A DNA stretch of 64,000 bases from Hippasteria phrygiana (GCA_037893225.1 JAZGUH010000026.1:434001-498000), one strand, 5' to 3'; counted from the first letter of the stretch, positions 34,678-46,169 are shown. Numbers and translations: made by a program. The notes: a model not told the origin generated them from the letters alone.

Positions 34678-35363
34678 GGCTGCAGTTTGGAACCGTTTTT
34701 AGGTAAACCGACCGTTTAAACGGTTACACGGTAACATTTTTCCGTTTCGGTTAACCGTAATCCAATTTTTTAAAATCGACCTTTCCTTTTTGGAGCACAG
34801 AGAACGGGAAGAAAAAAAATCAAGTTGCGGGCGAGCACAAATACACAAAATCTTTTGAAGATTCGACCGACCGAGAACACGAATGGCAAATATTTTCAAT
34901 GTCTTGATAGATTTCCCGATGTTCGTGATTGTCTCCTTCTTATTGAATGCCGCCTTTGTGTTGCGTTTCTAAGAACCGAGGGTGGTGTGGATGGCATTAT
35001 ATTACCGCTTAAAACATCAAAGGATGGACAGTGGAACCGATGGTGAGATACTGAGCCATTGCATGCCGTCCCTGGCATAGTGTAGAATTTGTTTGTGTGT
35101 AATGGTTACCATTATTGTGAGAAATGCATTAAAACAAAAAAAATGTGATTGGCTGTTGTCTGCACTGGTGTATGTCTGAAGTATTTTTATCGGTGACTTT
35201 TAGCTCTGGGTCCCTTGATGAGTTGACGTTTAAAAAGAGTTGGTTGAGAAAACTACCCACACTACAGATACACAACGTGGAAGACACATTTCATTCTCCG
35301 GCACGGAGAAAAGACAGGGGAGGAAAGGCACTAGGGGGTGATTCCTTGATTGCGGGGGACGTA
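34678..35363. other. Start of unrelated spacer with AACCGTTT inverted words
   Basis: At 34690-34775 a cluster of GGTAAACCGACCG, CCGTTTAAACGG and GGTTAACCG-like words, typical of subterminal repeats of some hAT-type elements. No paired end is found. The remainder has no recognised gene. Confidence 0.35.
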
Positions 35364-35588
35364 TTAACCCTAACCATCCCTAACCTGCCAAAATCAAACA
35401 CCCCCATTATGTTGAATTGTGTGTGATTGGGTACTGTAGAGCCTTGGCACCATCACTTTGCATGGGACTTGATGCCCTGATTTTGTCTATTAAAGTACAA
35501 AGAATGTGCCATTGGTTTACTACACAGTGTTGGAGTTTGTGTGGTTAGGGAAGGATTCTAGTAAAAAGGCTTGGGCTGTAAGGGTTAA
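35364..35588. mobile_element. TTAA-flanked MITE with CCCTAACC ends
   Basis: Element 35368-35584 (217 bp) between two TTAA copies, left end CCCTAACCATCCC, right end complement CCCTTACAGCCC. Its right part TTCTAGTAAAAAGGCTT matches the end of the 14.5 kb repeat. Ends starting CCCT and TTAA targets fit a piggyBac-like MITE. Confidence 0.65.
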
Positions 35589-36570
35589 GTCGTGAACCCT
35601 AAACATGACGGGTGGCGTCAGCCATAAATGGTGACTCTCCGACCCTTAACTTTGCAAAGGAATCAAAGATAATATTTGCTCGAGGCTTCTTGACGTCTTC
35701 AAAACAGTTGACTTTATAGTCAGTGTTGAGGATAAATATTCAAGATACAAATTCCTTTTACCACCAAACTTTGAACAAATCATTTCAAATAGCTTTTTCT
35801 CTGCAACCACTTTCTCTAAAAACAGATTATATGACAAGTTAGGGGTCATTCAAAATTTTCAATGTTTTAAAATTTTGATTTCTTTTCGAAAATGTGGGTG
35901 GGTGGGTCAAGGTAAATTAATGAAAATCGAAATTTACCTATTAATAAAAAACAAAGGAAAATTAAAAGAAATGCTCTTTTGACTTGCCAATTCCACTCCC
36001 GCATTTCGATTCGTTTGTTTTTTTCAACCCAGGCTATACCCGTACGGCCTATGCGTAGTCTTAGATGTTGTATCATCCGTTGTTCAACCTTCATGGTTCA
36101 ACAAAGTGGTTATTCTATACTTCATATACTGGTCTTATGGCTTTTTGGCATTTGGCACAGCACTGCCGTACCTGGCTGCACATTATTGATCAGATATAAA
36201 AGCACATCCAGAGATATGGGCCCATTTGTGGTAATTTTTCGGTGATAATCTCTTCAGCAGGGCTTGAAATGAACTACGGCTACGACGGCCAGTGCCGTCG
36301 TTGCCTTCTTACTGGCCGAGGTGCCCACAAAAAATCTCCGTCTTCACGGCCAGTTTTGCCTTGCCCCCATATTTACCTTGGCCGCCGTGCCCTTTTTGCA
36401 AAAACACAGCCACTACAATCCTTCATATCATTTGTTTTTTCGATGTCATGCCAGTACAGCCCTTCATAAAATCTCGCTGCACAACACGTTGTCGATTGTA
36501 CAGAATCACATGCACACAATACGTGCAGCATATGCAGCATATGCACATACTTTGCACACAAACTGAATCT
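35589..36570. other. Intergenic spacer, nothing firmly recognised
   Basis: Bases 36180-36256 match 62590-62668 (AGATATGGGCCCATTTGTGG-like). A degenerate stretch at 36265-36410 repeats GGCCG / CGGCC words. Short ORFs are not convincing. Confidence 0.35.
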
Positions 36571-37654
36571 GGGGCCGATTTCACTAAAGTGTCAATTTGC
36601 AATCATCGCTATTCATCAAGCAAACTCATCGCTAGCCGCAAATCCATCGCCGTTGCGATTGCGTCGTTTTTTGTTGTTTTTTTACTAAATCTATCGCTGT
36701 TGCGATAATGAAATAAAAAAAGAAATGTATTGTATGAGGCTGATTCACGTAGAATACCCGTGGGAATGTGGTTCGAGCATGCGCAGTTCGCCAAAACCAG
36801 ATTCCCGCAACATGTAACCCATTATAATGGAGATCAATGATGGATGTAACCCGAAACCACACGCGAGCTTGTGATTCGCCCGCGCCTGTACGTCACCAGT
36901 ATGCAACACGAATGCAAAACACTTATTCATAATTTTTCCCGCGAAAGAAACGAACTAAAAAGAAACTTAGTTTTGATTGCATTTTCAAGTTTTTTATGTA
37001 AATGTGTTTCCCAGCACTTCACAGCCCCTATAGTTCGGGTAATTTTCCCAATAGGCCCCTACATTATGTCATTACAAAGCTGATTTTTTGCTGAGCAAAT
37101 GTTTTCAGTCTCTCATGCCAACAAGGACTTGTACCACCCTGTGAATGATCTGACAGGTACTTGCCTCAGAAATACCGTGATGTCCCGAGGTAGTTGTATA
37201 TAGACACATCCAGTCGTGAAAAAAAACGCAGAGCTACAAACAGTCAAACACTTGGTTGTTGTGTCAATCGCTTGACTTCTCAAAAGTCTGTGGCCTAAGA
37301 TAGGGCTCTAACATATCCAACCCGCCGCAATGCCATTTCTTGTGAAGCAATAATACTTGTGCATTTTCTTGTCGCTGTAAGTATCAAATGGGTTAGTTTT
37401 ATCTCGGAACACCCTCTCGCTAGAGCTCGCCATAGGCCTATTTACAAAACGTCGTTCAACTTTAATAAAATGGCGAAAAATAGACTTTGCGGACACTAAT
37501 AACGCATCGCAAAATATCATTCGCTAACTTGATTATTTGCGATGAACAAATTCATCGCAAGTATTAGTGAAATCGCTAAGTTGCGATGGGTTTTGAGTTT
37601 AGCGACCGATTTGGGCATTTGCGATAATCGCAAAACGTTAGTGAAATGCGCCCC
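36571..37654. mobile_element. DNA element with GGGGC..ATTTCACTAA inverted ends
   Basis: Left end GGGGCCGATTTCACTAA and right end TTAGTGAAATGCGCCCC are imperfect inverted repeats. Subterminal words CATCGC and GCGATAATCGC recur at both ends. The flanking duplication could not be defined. No transposase is recognised inside. Confidence 0.6.
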
Positions 37655-38223
37655 TGGTCCAGTTTCGGAGTATGCCGATACTTCAAGCATCAACACCCCC
37701 ATCGCAAGATTAAATGTGTGTATACACAAAGCAGCAGGAGTATACATGTACGGCAACGTTTACGTGCAGTCAACTGACTTTCTTTTTCTCAGTACTTGCA
37801 CGTGCGCGCCTCACAATACGCATCAATGTTTGTGTACGAGGTACGCGCCCTGTAGGCGGCGCTATGAAGCAATTTTCTTACGCGCTTTACGGCAGTTGCT
37901 ATGCGAATGAACGCGGTTTTGCGTGTTTACTGTGCGTCGCGGTGATCGGCATCTTGATTTTCGCATTGCGTTCTGTAGTCCTCATCGCCGCTTTACCCCA
38001 AAATTTCCCTCAAAACTAAAACCCTGCCCTTTATCTGCGGCATACCTGTTGGTTTGTATTGTCGCAAACAAGTTTGGCAATTCCAATAACCTAAAAGTGG
38101 ATTTTTGTTTCCTTATAGGGAACAGGGCCCTACACTACACAATCGCCTTTTGAATGGTGAAAAATGTACCCAGAAGGTGAAAAAACAAACTCACCTTTCC
38201 CACTTGAGTACTATTGGGGCACT
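37655..38223. other. Intergenic spacer, nothing recognised
   Basis: Overlapping short ORFs at 37714-38153 show no domain, and no repeat structure is identified. Confidence 0.35.
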
Positions 38224-38734
38224 GGTGAGCAAGTTCGGGTGCTGCTGATCTAGTCCCTTTTGTCAATTTTGCGATTTAAATCACGCATGCGTGGTCTGTT
38301 TTCACTCGAACGCATCTAGTCGATCAACTACGTCAAATCTAGTTTGTGTAGCAACAACAAACTGTAAAGAATGTCGTCTGCTAATTGTTCACGAAGTAAA
38401 TGTTGGTACGTCATTTCTATTTTCTATTATTTATTTCTTTTATTTTCTCTTCTTAACTTTAGAGCAATAAATAATTTATTATCTTATTGCAAACAGTTAT
38501 TATCATTGGACAAAACTAACAATTTACCGTACTAACGTTTGCAAAACTTGGCCAGTTTTACCTATACTCCATCTTGAAACCGTGACGTAACTCGCGAGTG
38601 ACTAGAGAAACCATGGTCCAGAGATAGGTTGATCCAGCTGGACTAGCTAGTCAAACCACGCAGCGTTCGAGTGACATTTAGATTGACTATGGTTAAGTCT
38701 AGTTACTCTAGTCGCCCAACCGAACTTGCTCGGT
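38224..38734. mobile_element. DNA element with GAGCAAGTTCGG ends and GGT duplication
   Basis: Element 38227-38731 (505 bp): left GAGCAAGTTCGGGT, right ACCGAACTTGCTC, flanked by GGT on both sides. Inverted subterminal words include CTCGAACGC / GCGTTCGAG and several CTAGT boxes. A 3-bp duplication suggests a PIF/Harbinger-like or related cut-and-paste MITE. No coding content is seen. Confidence 0.65.
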
Positions 38735-38961
38735 GCTGCAGGCAATATGGTGGATGGCTGTTGCTAAGGGACACCTCTAGAGGGCAGCATTTCATAAAAT
38801 CCACAGAAGTGTCAAGTCATCCATATAACCAACAAAAGAAAACTCATTAAACAGCCGTACATCATCCATAACCACATACTAGAAGAGGTTGATACTGCAA
38901 AATACCTTGGTGTTAACATCCACAAAAACCTGAACTGGAATCATCATATCAATAGCATTAA

Positions 38962-41243
38962 CAACTAGACATCTTGCGTCTCTTGCAAACAGACGCAGGG
39001 CTTTTCCGTTTTTCTGTTATATTAAGCACAAAGCTCCATCACTTCTATGTCTTTTGCTACTTCAAACTTGACCTTTAAGCGTGACGTCATCAGGACGTAA
39101 AAGTTCGGCACACATTGTGAGCAGTTGGGGTAAGTGTCTGCCAAGTTTAAAAGTAGCCAATGTGGCCGGTAAGAAAGTAAACGTTTACAAATGCTATGGG
39201 CAATATTCTATCGACTTGAAAAAAAAAATTTTTTATGACGTCATCATGACGTCACACAATTTTCGCTTTTTAGGGCATATCTTTGAGACATACCAAAGCT
39301 ATAACAAAAAGAATTTTGAAAATATCTTGTTTTGTTCGCTAGATATATTGAAAAGAATGTTACGATTTTAATACTTCAAAAATTCAGCGACTTGAAAAAA
39401 GACTAGAAATCAACCCCTTTTATAAACAGCAAGCTCATAATAGCCATGGTTATCAGCCCGTCCCAGAATTCCTTTGTGTTATATTGAATTTGGTCTAAAT
39501 TTTGAAATGGCTGTTATTTCTTACTTGAGTGAGCCACGATCATGAAATTTTGGAATTGGGTACAGAAAAATACAATGTATACATTTTTGTAATCAGATTG
39601 ACCCTTACATGCGTTAAAAAAAAAAAATATTGTTGATGACGTCATCATGACGTCACACAATTTTCGCCATTTAGGGCATATCTTTGAGACATACCAAAGC
39701 TGTAACAAAAATAATTTTGAAAATATCTTGTTTTGTTCGCTAGATATATTGAAAAGAATGTTACGATTTTAAAACTTCAAAAATTCAGCGACTTGAAAAA
39801 AGACTAGAAATCAACCCCTTTTATAAACAGCAAGCTCATAATAGCCATGGTTATCAGCCCGTCCCAGAATTCCTTTGTGTTATATTGAATTTGGTCTAAA
39901 TTTTGAAATGGCTGTCATTTCTTACTTGAGTGAGCCACGATCATGAAATTTTGGAATTGGGTACAGGAAAATTCAATATATACATTTTTGTAATCGGATT
40001 GACCCTTACATGCGTTAACAAAAAAACACATTTTGGATGACGTCATCATGACGTCACACAATTTTCGCAATTTAGGGCATATCTTTGAGACATACCAAAG
40101 CTATAAGAAAAATAATTTTGAAAATATCTTGTTTTGTTCGCTAGATATATTGAAAAGAATGTTACGATTTTAATACTTCAAAAATTCAGCGACTTGAAAA
40201 AAGACTAGAAATCAACCCCTTTTATAAACAGCAAGCTCATAATAGCCATGGTTATCAGCCCGTCCCAGAATTCCTTTGTGTTATATTGAATTTGGTCTAA
40301 ATTTTGAAATGGCTGTCATTTCTTACTTGAGTGAGCCACGATCATGAAATTTTGGAATTGGGTACAGAAAAATACAATGTATACATTTTTGTAATCAGAT
40401 TGACCCTTACATGCGTTTAAAAAAAAATATATTGTTGATGACGTCATCATGACGTCACACAATTTTCGCCATTTAGGGCATATCTTTGAGACATACCAAA
40501 GCTGTAACAAAAATAATTTTGAAAATATCTTGTTTTGTTCGCTAGATATATTGAAAAGAATGTTACGATTTTAAAACTTCAAAAATTCAGCGACTTGAAA
40601 AAAGACTAGAAATCAACCCCTTTTATAAACAGCAAGCTCATAATAGCCATGGTTATCAGCCCGTCCCAGAATTCCTTTGTGTTATATTGAATTTGGTCTA
40701 AATTTTGAAATGGCTGTCATTTCTTACTTGAGTGAGCCACGATCATGAAATTTTGGAATTGGGTACAGGAAAATTCAATATATACATTTTTGTAATCGGA
40801 TTGACCCTTACATGCGTTAACAAAAAAACACATTTTTGATGACGTCATCATGACGTCACACAATTTTCGCAATTTAGGGCATATCTTTGAGACATACCAA
40901 AGCTATAAGAAAAAGAATTTTGAAAATATCTTGATTTGTTCGCTAGATATATTTAAAAGAATGTTACGATTTTAAAAATTCAAAAATTCATACAAAATCA
41001 CGTGATGACGTCATCACGACGTCACTCTACGACATACAATTTCAGCTTAGGGTCTATGTTTGATGTAAGTTTGGTTAGGTTCTGAGGTTTTTTAAGACCT
41101 AAAGTGCCGCCGACAAAATTCGTGTACAAAGTCTATGGGATTTTGGTCAGAACTAAAAGAAGAAGAAGAAGAAGAAAAAAAAAAAAAAAAAAAAAATCAG
41201 AACAAAAACAAAGCCTTTTCCGAAGGATTTCGGAAAAGCCAAC
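38962..41243. mobile_element. Nested element made of 401-bp core repeats, CAAC TSD
   Basis: Element 38966-41239 (2274 bp) lies between two CAAC copies exactly where the LINE reading frame is broken. The left end has a hairpin GCGTCT...AGACGC followed by GGGCTTTTCCG; the right end is a hairpin CTTTTCCG...CGGAAAAG. Between them are five tandem cores. Near the right end are GTGTACAAAGTCTATGGG and a purine microsatellite. No coding capacity is seen. The design (tandem cores plus terminal hairpin) recalls non-autonomous Helitron/Helentron or bivalve pearl-type elements, but the termini fit none exactly. Confidence 0.7.
39040..41030. repeat. Five tandem 401-bp cores with paired CRE palindromes
   Basis: The motif TGACGTCATCATGACGTCA, two consensus CRE/ATF sites three bases apart, recurs with starts near 39237, 39638, 40039, 40440 and 40841, a spacing of exactly 401 bp. 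Cores 2 and 4 share variants (GCTGTAAC, CGCCATTT) while cores 3 and 5 share others (GCTATAAG, CGCAATTT), giving an 802-bp higher-order pattern. The first and last cores are incomplete. Confidence 0.88.
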
Positions 41244-41968
41244 AAGGCAAATTCTACCAGGGCTTTCTTACAACGTAACATCCATCAGTGTCCTAGGAAA
41301 ACAAAGGAGCTGTGCTACAAGATCTTAGTACGCCCTATAGTTGAATACTCTAGTATCATATGGGACCCCTTGACAGCAAGTAACATTCAAAAGCTGGAGA
41401 TGGTGCAACGGCGCTATGCACGCTTCGTGTTTGGGGACTACAGGACCACCAGTAGTGTCACTGCCATGATTAATCAGCTCCAATGGCCCACCCTTCAAAA
41501 ACGGCGTGCACGTGCAGGCCAAGGCAGTGATGATGTATCGAATAGTCAACAAACTGGTTGATGTCCCACATACCTATCTAATACCAACAGTTGCCTTGAG
41601 ATATCACTCCTCAGATACTTAGTACCATTCACCAGGACAGGGGTATATCTTCCCGGATAGCATCAGAATCTGGAACTCCCTTCCACAAGACCTTGTCAAC
41701 TGCACATCACTTGCAAGCTTCAAGCAGGGTGTGCAGTCAGTCCAGCTCCGCTAAGTCAGCCTGGGTTTTCTTTTTTTAGCCGCACCTTATGTTGTTAGTT
41801 GATCACCTGCACTGTACATGTATATATCCTCACCTTGGATGCACACAACCATCGCAGTACGTAATACACCAGATGGTGAACTGTACTTCACCGGAAGAGA
41901 GAGAGAGAGGCAATATGGTGGATGGCTGTTGTTAAGGGACACCTCTAGAGGGCAGCATTTCATAAAAT

Positions 41969-42121
41969 TAATTCTAGCTGTGGAAGAAAATCTCAATGTT
42001 TCAACTTACCCCGTGTTCCAACTAACCCCCATCTCCCCTACTCTAACTCCACAATGCCCCGGCCGATTTTCCTCAAACAAAAAGCAAATGGCTTGTGTCA
42101 ATGAACCACACTAGAAGGCCA
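41969..42121. other. Short intergenic interval
   Basis: Between the LINE TSD and the next MITE; nothing recognised. Confidence 0.4.
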
Positions 42122-42343
42122 TACACTCTAAAAACTCCAGGGTCAGATTTGACCCGAATCCAGGTTCTATTTGGCCTGACACTTTTCTGGGTCAAATTGA
42201 CCCGGAAATGAGTCGGAGAAGTATGAGTTTGACCCCGAAAAGTGTCATTCCGACCATGAAAATGGTAATTTTGACCCGGAAAAGTGTCAGGCCAAATAGA
42301 ACCAGATCTGGGTCAAATCTGACTGGGCAGTTTTTAGAGTGTA
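42122..42343. mobile_element. 218-bp MITE with long inverted repeats and TA TSD
   Basis: Element 42124-42341 begins CACTCTAAAAACT and ends AGTTTTTAGAGTG between TA dinucleotides. The arms are about 70 bp (shared inner words include GTTCTATTTGGCCTGACAC), and GGGTCAAA / TTTGACCC words fill the interior. TA targets suggest mobilisation by a Tc1/mariner-type transposase. Confidence 0.85.
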
Positions 42344-43230
42344 GCTTGAAGTTGAAATTTCACTTTGTCCTCCCTACTTGAACTTTGTACATTTGGAAGT
42401 CACAAACAGCCATAAACCAATAATTGGTTCGGTTGATTACGCACCATAATGAAATCCCCAAATCTCCAAAGTGATAAAACAAAGAGAAACAACAGAACCA
42501 GTTTTCGGTTATAAATGACTGCCAAAACGCACCCCAGAGCTAGAGGTAGGCCTTTCAGTGACGTCACAAAACTGGTTGATTTTGCACTAGCTCTGCACGC
42601 ACGGTCCCCGTGTAATTTATTTTTTTGTTATAAAATGATAACTCCAGTGCTTTACGTTCCAGAACCACAAAAATTCTCACCCATTATTAATGTTATCTGA
42701 ACTTGCGGCCTTTGAATAAAAGTTCTACTCTATTTTCATGTATGAACGAAGTGCCTTTTGGATAATAATAATAATAATTTATTTATTTTGCGCAGAAACC
42801 ATAAACATGTTTTAATGCGCATTACAGTTAATTATGTATTAGAAATTAACAATTAAAAATTAAACATTAGTCTTAAAAACACGTGTATTAAAAAACCACT
42901 GTAAAAACTTATAAAACTTAAACTACAAAAATGAAGGATGAAGGTTCTAATCTATTTTCAAACTTGTTGTGCACCATAAAGTTAGCTGTAGGCCTACTGC
43001 AAATAATAAATGTAGACCTAGATCTGTTGTAACAATATTTAAATGAGCAAAGCACAGAATGTTGGCTATTCCTACTATAAATTAGGCCTAGTGCTCATTA
43101 TATTTTGCACCTAGGCCTATAGATTCATCTGTTGTATGCCTACAATATTTCAATGAGAAAAACATAAAATGTTGGTTTTACTCATCTTCCTTTTGCACAA
43201 CCCTTTTAACAGATTTTTCTTTTTGTTCCT
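42344..43230. repeat. Dispersed repeat (42516-42700) and AT-rich spacer
   Basis: Bases 42516-42690 are the reverse complement of 62674-62849, with a CRE (GTGACGTCAC) in the middle. Bases 42765-42850 hold an ATA microsatellite followed by TTTATTTATTTTGCGCAG, a repeat-like 5' end. No gene is recognised. Confidence 0.5.
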
Positions 43231-43243
43231 CTTCAGCAATCAA

Positions 43244-43420
43244 GATGCCGCGGAACTACATGTATATGCAAAACTACACGTGGCCAGACCCCACAAGAAG
43301 TTATGGAGCGAGCTGTGCGAGAAGTGCTAATCAATCGAAGACAAGTTTGAACTGTTGCAACTGAGTTTGAAAGACAATACAACTTTCACTTGATTTCAAA
43401 AAATAAAAAGAAAGACATAT
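43244..43420 (+). pseudogene. Broken psq/CENP-B-type helix-turn-helix exon
   Basis: A pyrimidine tract ending CTCTTCAG precedes an ATG reading MPRNYM. After a small frame break the sequence continues KTTRGQTPQEV, MERAVREVLINRRQV, a stop, and TVATEFERQYN. That order (MPRNY.RKT.RG, then a basic helix-turn-helix) matches the N-terminal DNA-binding region of Pipsqueak/CENP-B-like proteins, including pogo-type transposases and their domesticated relatives. One frameshift and one stop make it non-functional as read. Confidence 0.45.
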
Positions 43421-44389
43421 GGTGAATTGTTTAAAAAGAAAAAAATGTACAGAGGTACATGGGAACCATTTCCCCCCTGAAAACCAAAAATGTTATAGTT
43501 TTTTAAACGGTTACACAAATCTTAACCCTTTTATAGAGTATATGTATTTGTAGAACTTCCTGCATATTTATTTCAGTTATATTTTTTGTTTACATGCTGG
43601 GTGCATGGCCTATAGTGCTTGGAAAAATTAGGGAGCTTTTCATTAATACAGATAGGGGTATCAATAGCAGTAACACTGTTTTTGTGTGGTATGGGGATTG
43701 GGGATTAATAGTGAAGCTGGCCAAGATGAAGTCATTATGTACAGGTCAATGCACAGAGCCAGTTGTGTCACAGCATTATTCATGAGGAGTGTGTGGTTTG
43801 CTGGTGATCTTCTGGCTGGGAATGCTTCACAAAGGATCCAATTACAGGAACACTTAAATCCCCTGCCTGGCCTTTCAGCTAATCCCCCTGATGTACACAA
43901 TGAGGAAGGAATGTTTCCAATTCTGTTTTCGGTTGACAACCTACCCGAAAATATTTTCATTTTTTCAGAAATCTTGGTGATTTTGTTATACCAGATGTCT
44001 TTCAAGAGAATGGAACCTTTGTCAGCAACTTGAATTACTTTTTGTACCTGATTTTTTTTCCCAGTTATTGAATACAAATACATTGAGTATTTTTTCCATT
44101 AATTTTATTTTCCAGTGATTGACTATTAACATGTTCTTCTGTGTGTGGTTTAAATTAAAACTTGAGCGATGTAATACAGAAAGCGGGGTTTACGACCTCA
44201 ATCCCGGCAGGCCCAATCCCGGTGATCCCAAACTCATGATGTCGTGGTGATTTTCATCATGTACATGTATTTATTTATTTATTATTTAATGTTTATATTT
44301 TTACCAAAATTTTGCCTGAAACTTCCTCTGTGGTTTCAGGCACTTATTATATGTTCTCTCATCGGCAACTCGACTTTATCTAACACCTA
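43421..44389. other. Intergenic spacer, unidentified open stretches
   Basis: Overlapping frames of about 60-140 codons at 43594-44083 show no domain I recognise. 44190-44225 repeats AATCCCGG words. Nothing further is supported. Confidence 0.3.
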
Positions 44390-44645
44390 TAATATCATTG
44401 CGCACACGCGGGCAACCTGACTATAACGAGAATATGACGTCATAATTACATGTATATCAGTTAAATTTTCATCTGTCACATCGTGGTCTGGGCACATCCC
44501 TAGATTTAATCCAATCGGACCTGTAATTTTGCAGACGTAAGCCTTAGAAATATGTACCTTTTACTTTAATGTGACGTCATCATTACTTCAGTTTAGTTTT
44601 TATCCATCACACATATTATGGTCTGGGCACATCCCGAGAAAAATA
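44390..44645. repeat. Second CRE-containing repeat, period about 140 bp
   Basis: Two adjacent units each contain TGACGTCAT, a CATCTRTCACA-like word and GGTCTGGGCACATCCC (at 44484 and 44622). Relatives lie at 46170-46320 and 62330-62668. The sequence is unrelated to the 401-bp core apart from the CRE. Confidence 0.6.
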
Positions 44646-45134
44646 AGAAACAATTTGTTTACCGTATTTAAATGTCGGGGGGGGGGGGGGGGGGGGGTAT
44701 GGGCCAGCATCACCAAAAAGTGAGGGACGCGTTATTTCCATCTTCCCACTCTGCAGCTTGAAGCCGAGAGAAATCACTCTTTTGTATTTATAAAAAGAAG
44801 GAAAAGAGAAGGCCGTGGAACATATTGGTGTGCTTTCGTTTGTTTGTTAGGTTGTTTATGTTGTTTGTCTGTTTGGTTTTTTATGTGCGATTGTTTTTTT
44901 GTTGTAATTCTTTTATTTATTATGGTATTAATTTGGTAGGATAAATTATGAGGTGACATGAAAACCAAGAGTTAGCCTGAGAAATAAGAAATTTTCCGAG
45001 TATCAACTATTAACTAAACTCATCTAACAAACTGAGATGTTAGGCAAGCTATCATGAGCCCTAAATTATACTAAATAAATCATCTATAAATGTACTCACT
45101 TATATCTACGCACAGCCGCGTGGAACGGCACACA
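44646..45134. other. Spacer with long poly-G tract
   Basis: A G run at about 44678-44697. Otherwise AT-rich with no gene seen. Confidence 0.4.
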
Positions 45135-46151
45135 GATGATTAGGAAATTGGGTTTAACCTGAGGTTTTAAGTTTGATAAACAATTGAAAACGGGAATCAC
45201 GTTGGAAATCATAGTCACGAGAGGGCGCTATACACATTTCCAGCTCAGACACTTTCGCACTGTACGTCCCCAAATTCCACCTCATTCGTGCAAATTCTGC
45301 AACCGCTAAGGTTGCCTGCTGCCCTCAACACATTGGTAGATATGCCCTAACGTGCGGGATGAATTAGACTACTTCCCGCACCATACGTTATATCCTAATC
45401 CTACATTAGAAGTCCGAAGGACAACGGAAGGACCGATAACGAGTCTAAATCAGTCCACACATAAATTCACAACGCGCTACAAAATACCCACGGTTACTGC
45501 CTTCCCATGTTATCTTATTGCTTTTCGCTAAATTTTGAAATGGGCCTTATTTCACACTGGAATGAGCCACGATCATTTCCGCTTGCAGTAAGGTCGACGA
45601 AAATACAATGTATGAATTGTCTTATGCTTGTTGTCATAGGAGGTTGCTAAACACGCAAAATTGTTCTTTAAGTTAATGGCCTCCAGATGACGTCATGATG
45701 ACGTCACGAACATTTCACTCAAGCAGAAACATTTTTGCCGCCCAACTAATACTTTGCAATAGAAATAAACATCACATCTCCATTGGTTTTTCAGATATTG
45801 AGCCTGCAAGCGTGGAAAATTAAATATTCATGAGGCCACAATTTGAAAACTACTGACGTCATCATGACGTCCTTGTTTTAGGACCATCTACGCTATATGG
45901 TCTTTGTTGTGACAACTCGAGGGGACAATACGAGCTTTAACAGTATGAAATTAGGTGGAAAAGGGAGTTGTGTACAAAACCTATGGCGAAATGGCAGGGG
46001 AAAAAAATCTTAACGAAAACAATAGCTGCTCCGCAGCGCTGTGCGGCGGAGCAGCTAAAAAACTAGAGGTTTTTCGTCAATATGACGAAAAAAGCTGCTC
46101 CGAAGGATGTTTATGATGTGCATCGTATAAATCCATATTCTAGCACACATA
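45135..46151. mobile_element. Single-core relative of the 401-bp element, copy 1
   Basis: Shares 45135-46151 with 51021-52054 in unrelated flanks, so these are two insertions of one family. The middle is homologous to the 401-bp core (TAAATTTTGAAATGG, GAGCCACGATCAT, AATACAATGTAT, then TGACGTCATGATGACGTCA). A second CRE pair, GTGTACAAAACCTATGGC and a terminal hairpin (AGCTGCTCCGCAGC...CGGCGGAGCAGCT) follow, parallel to the 39-41 kb element. No coding content is seen. Confidence 0.75.
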
Positions 46152-46169
46152 TACAAGTAAATATAGCTG

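Larger units (their letters stand above)
38806..41753 (+). pseudogene. LINE reverse transcriptase C-terminal region, interrupted
   Basis: First part (38806-38965) encodes KCQVIHITNKRK, then KYLGVNIHKNLNWNHHI, the classic YLGV...LxWxxHI block downstream of the RT catalytic core in Jockey/CR1-like LINEs. After the nested insertion, 41240 onward continues KANSTRAFLQRN, then KILVRPIVEYSSIIWDP and KLEMVQRRYARFV. It then shifts frame to VMMYRIVNKLV and ends with IRIWNSLPQDLV and TSLASFKQG. At least two frameshifts or stops are visible besides the insertion. The FADD-box catalytic region and endonuclease are absent. Confidence 0.85.
38740..41968 (+). mobile_element. 5'-truncated LINE insertion with 61-bp TSD
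   Basis: The 61-bp direct repeats at 38740-38800 and 41908-41968 differ at one base and bracket LINE-derived sequence that opens in mid-ORF and ends in an AG-repeat tail. This is the structure expected of target-primed reverse transcription with 5' truncation. The LINE body is split by a later insertion (38962-41243). Confidence 0.75.

Noticed and set aside
39237..40841. Regular repeats considered as a CRISPR-like array
   Set aside because: Repeats are contiguous 401-bp cores with no short repeat-spacer structure, in an animal genome, and bounded by transposon ends.
41104..41328. ORF with an Arg/Lys-rich run
   Set aside because: It spans the purine microsatellite and end of the nested element and runs into LINE sequence in a chance frame.
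45361..45391. GTGCGGGA...TCCCGCAC hairpin considered as a terminator
   Set aside because: It is part of a mobile element in a eukaryotic genome, with no gene ending there.
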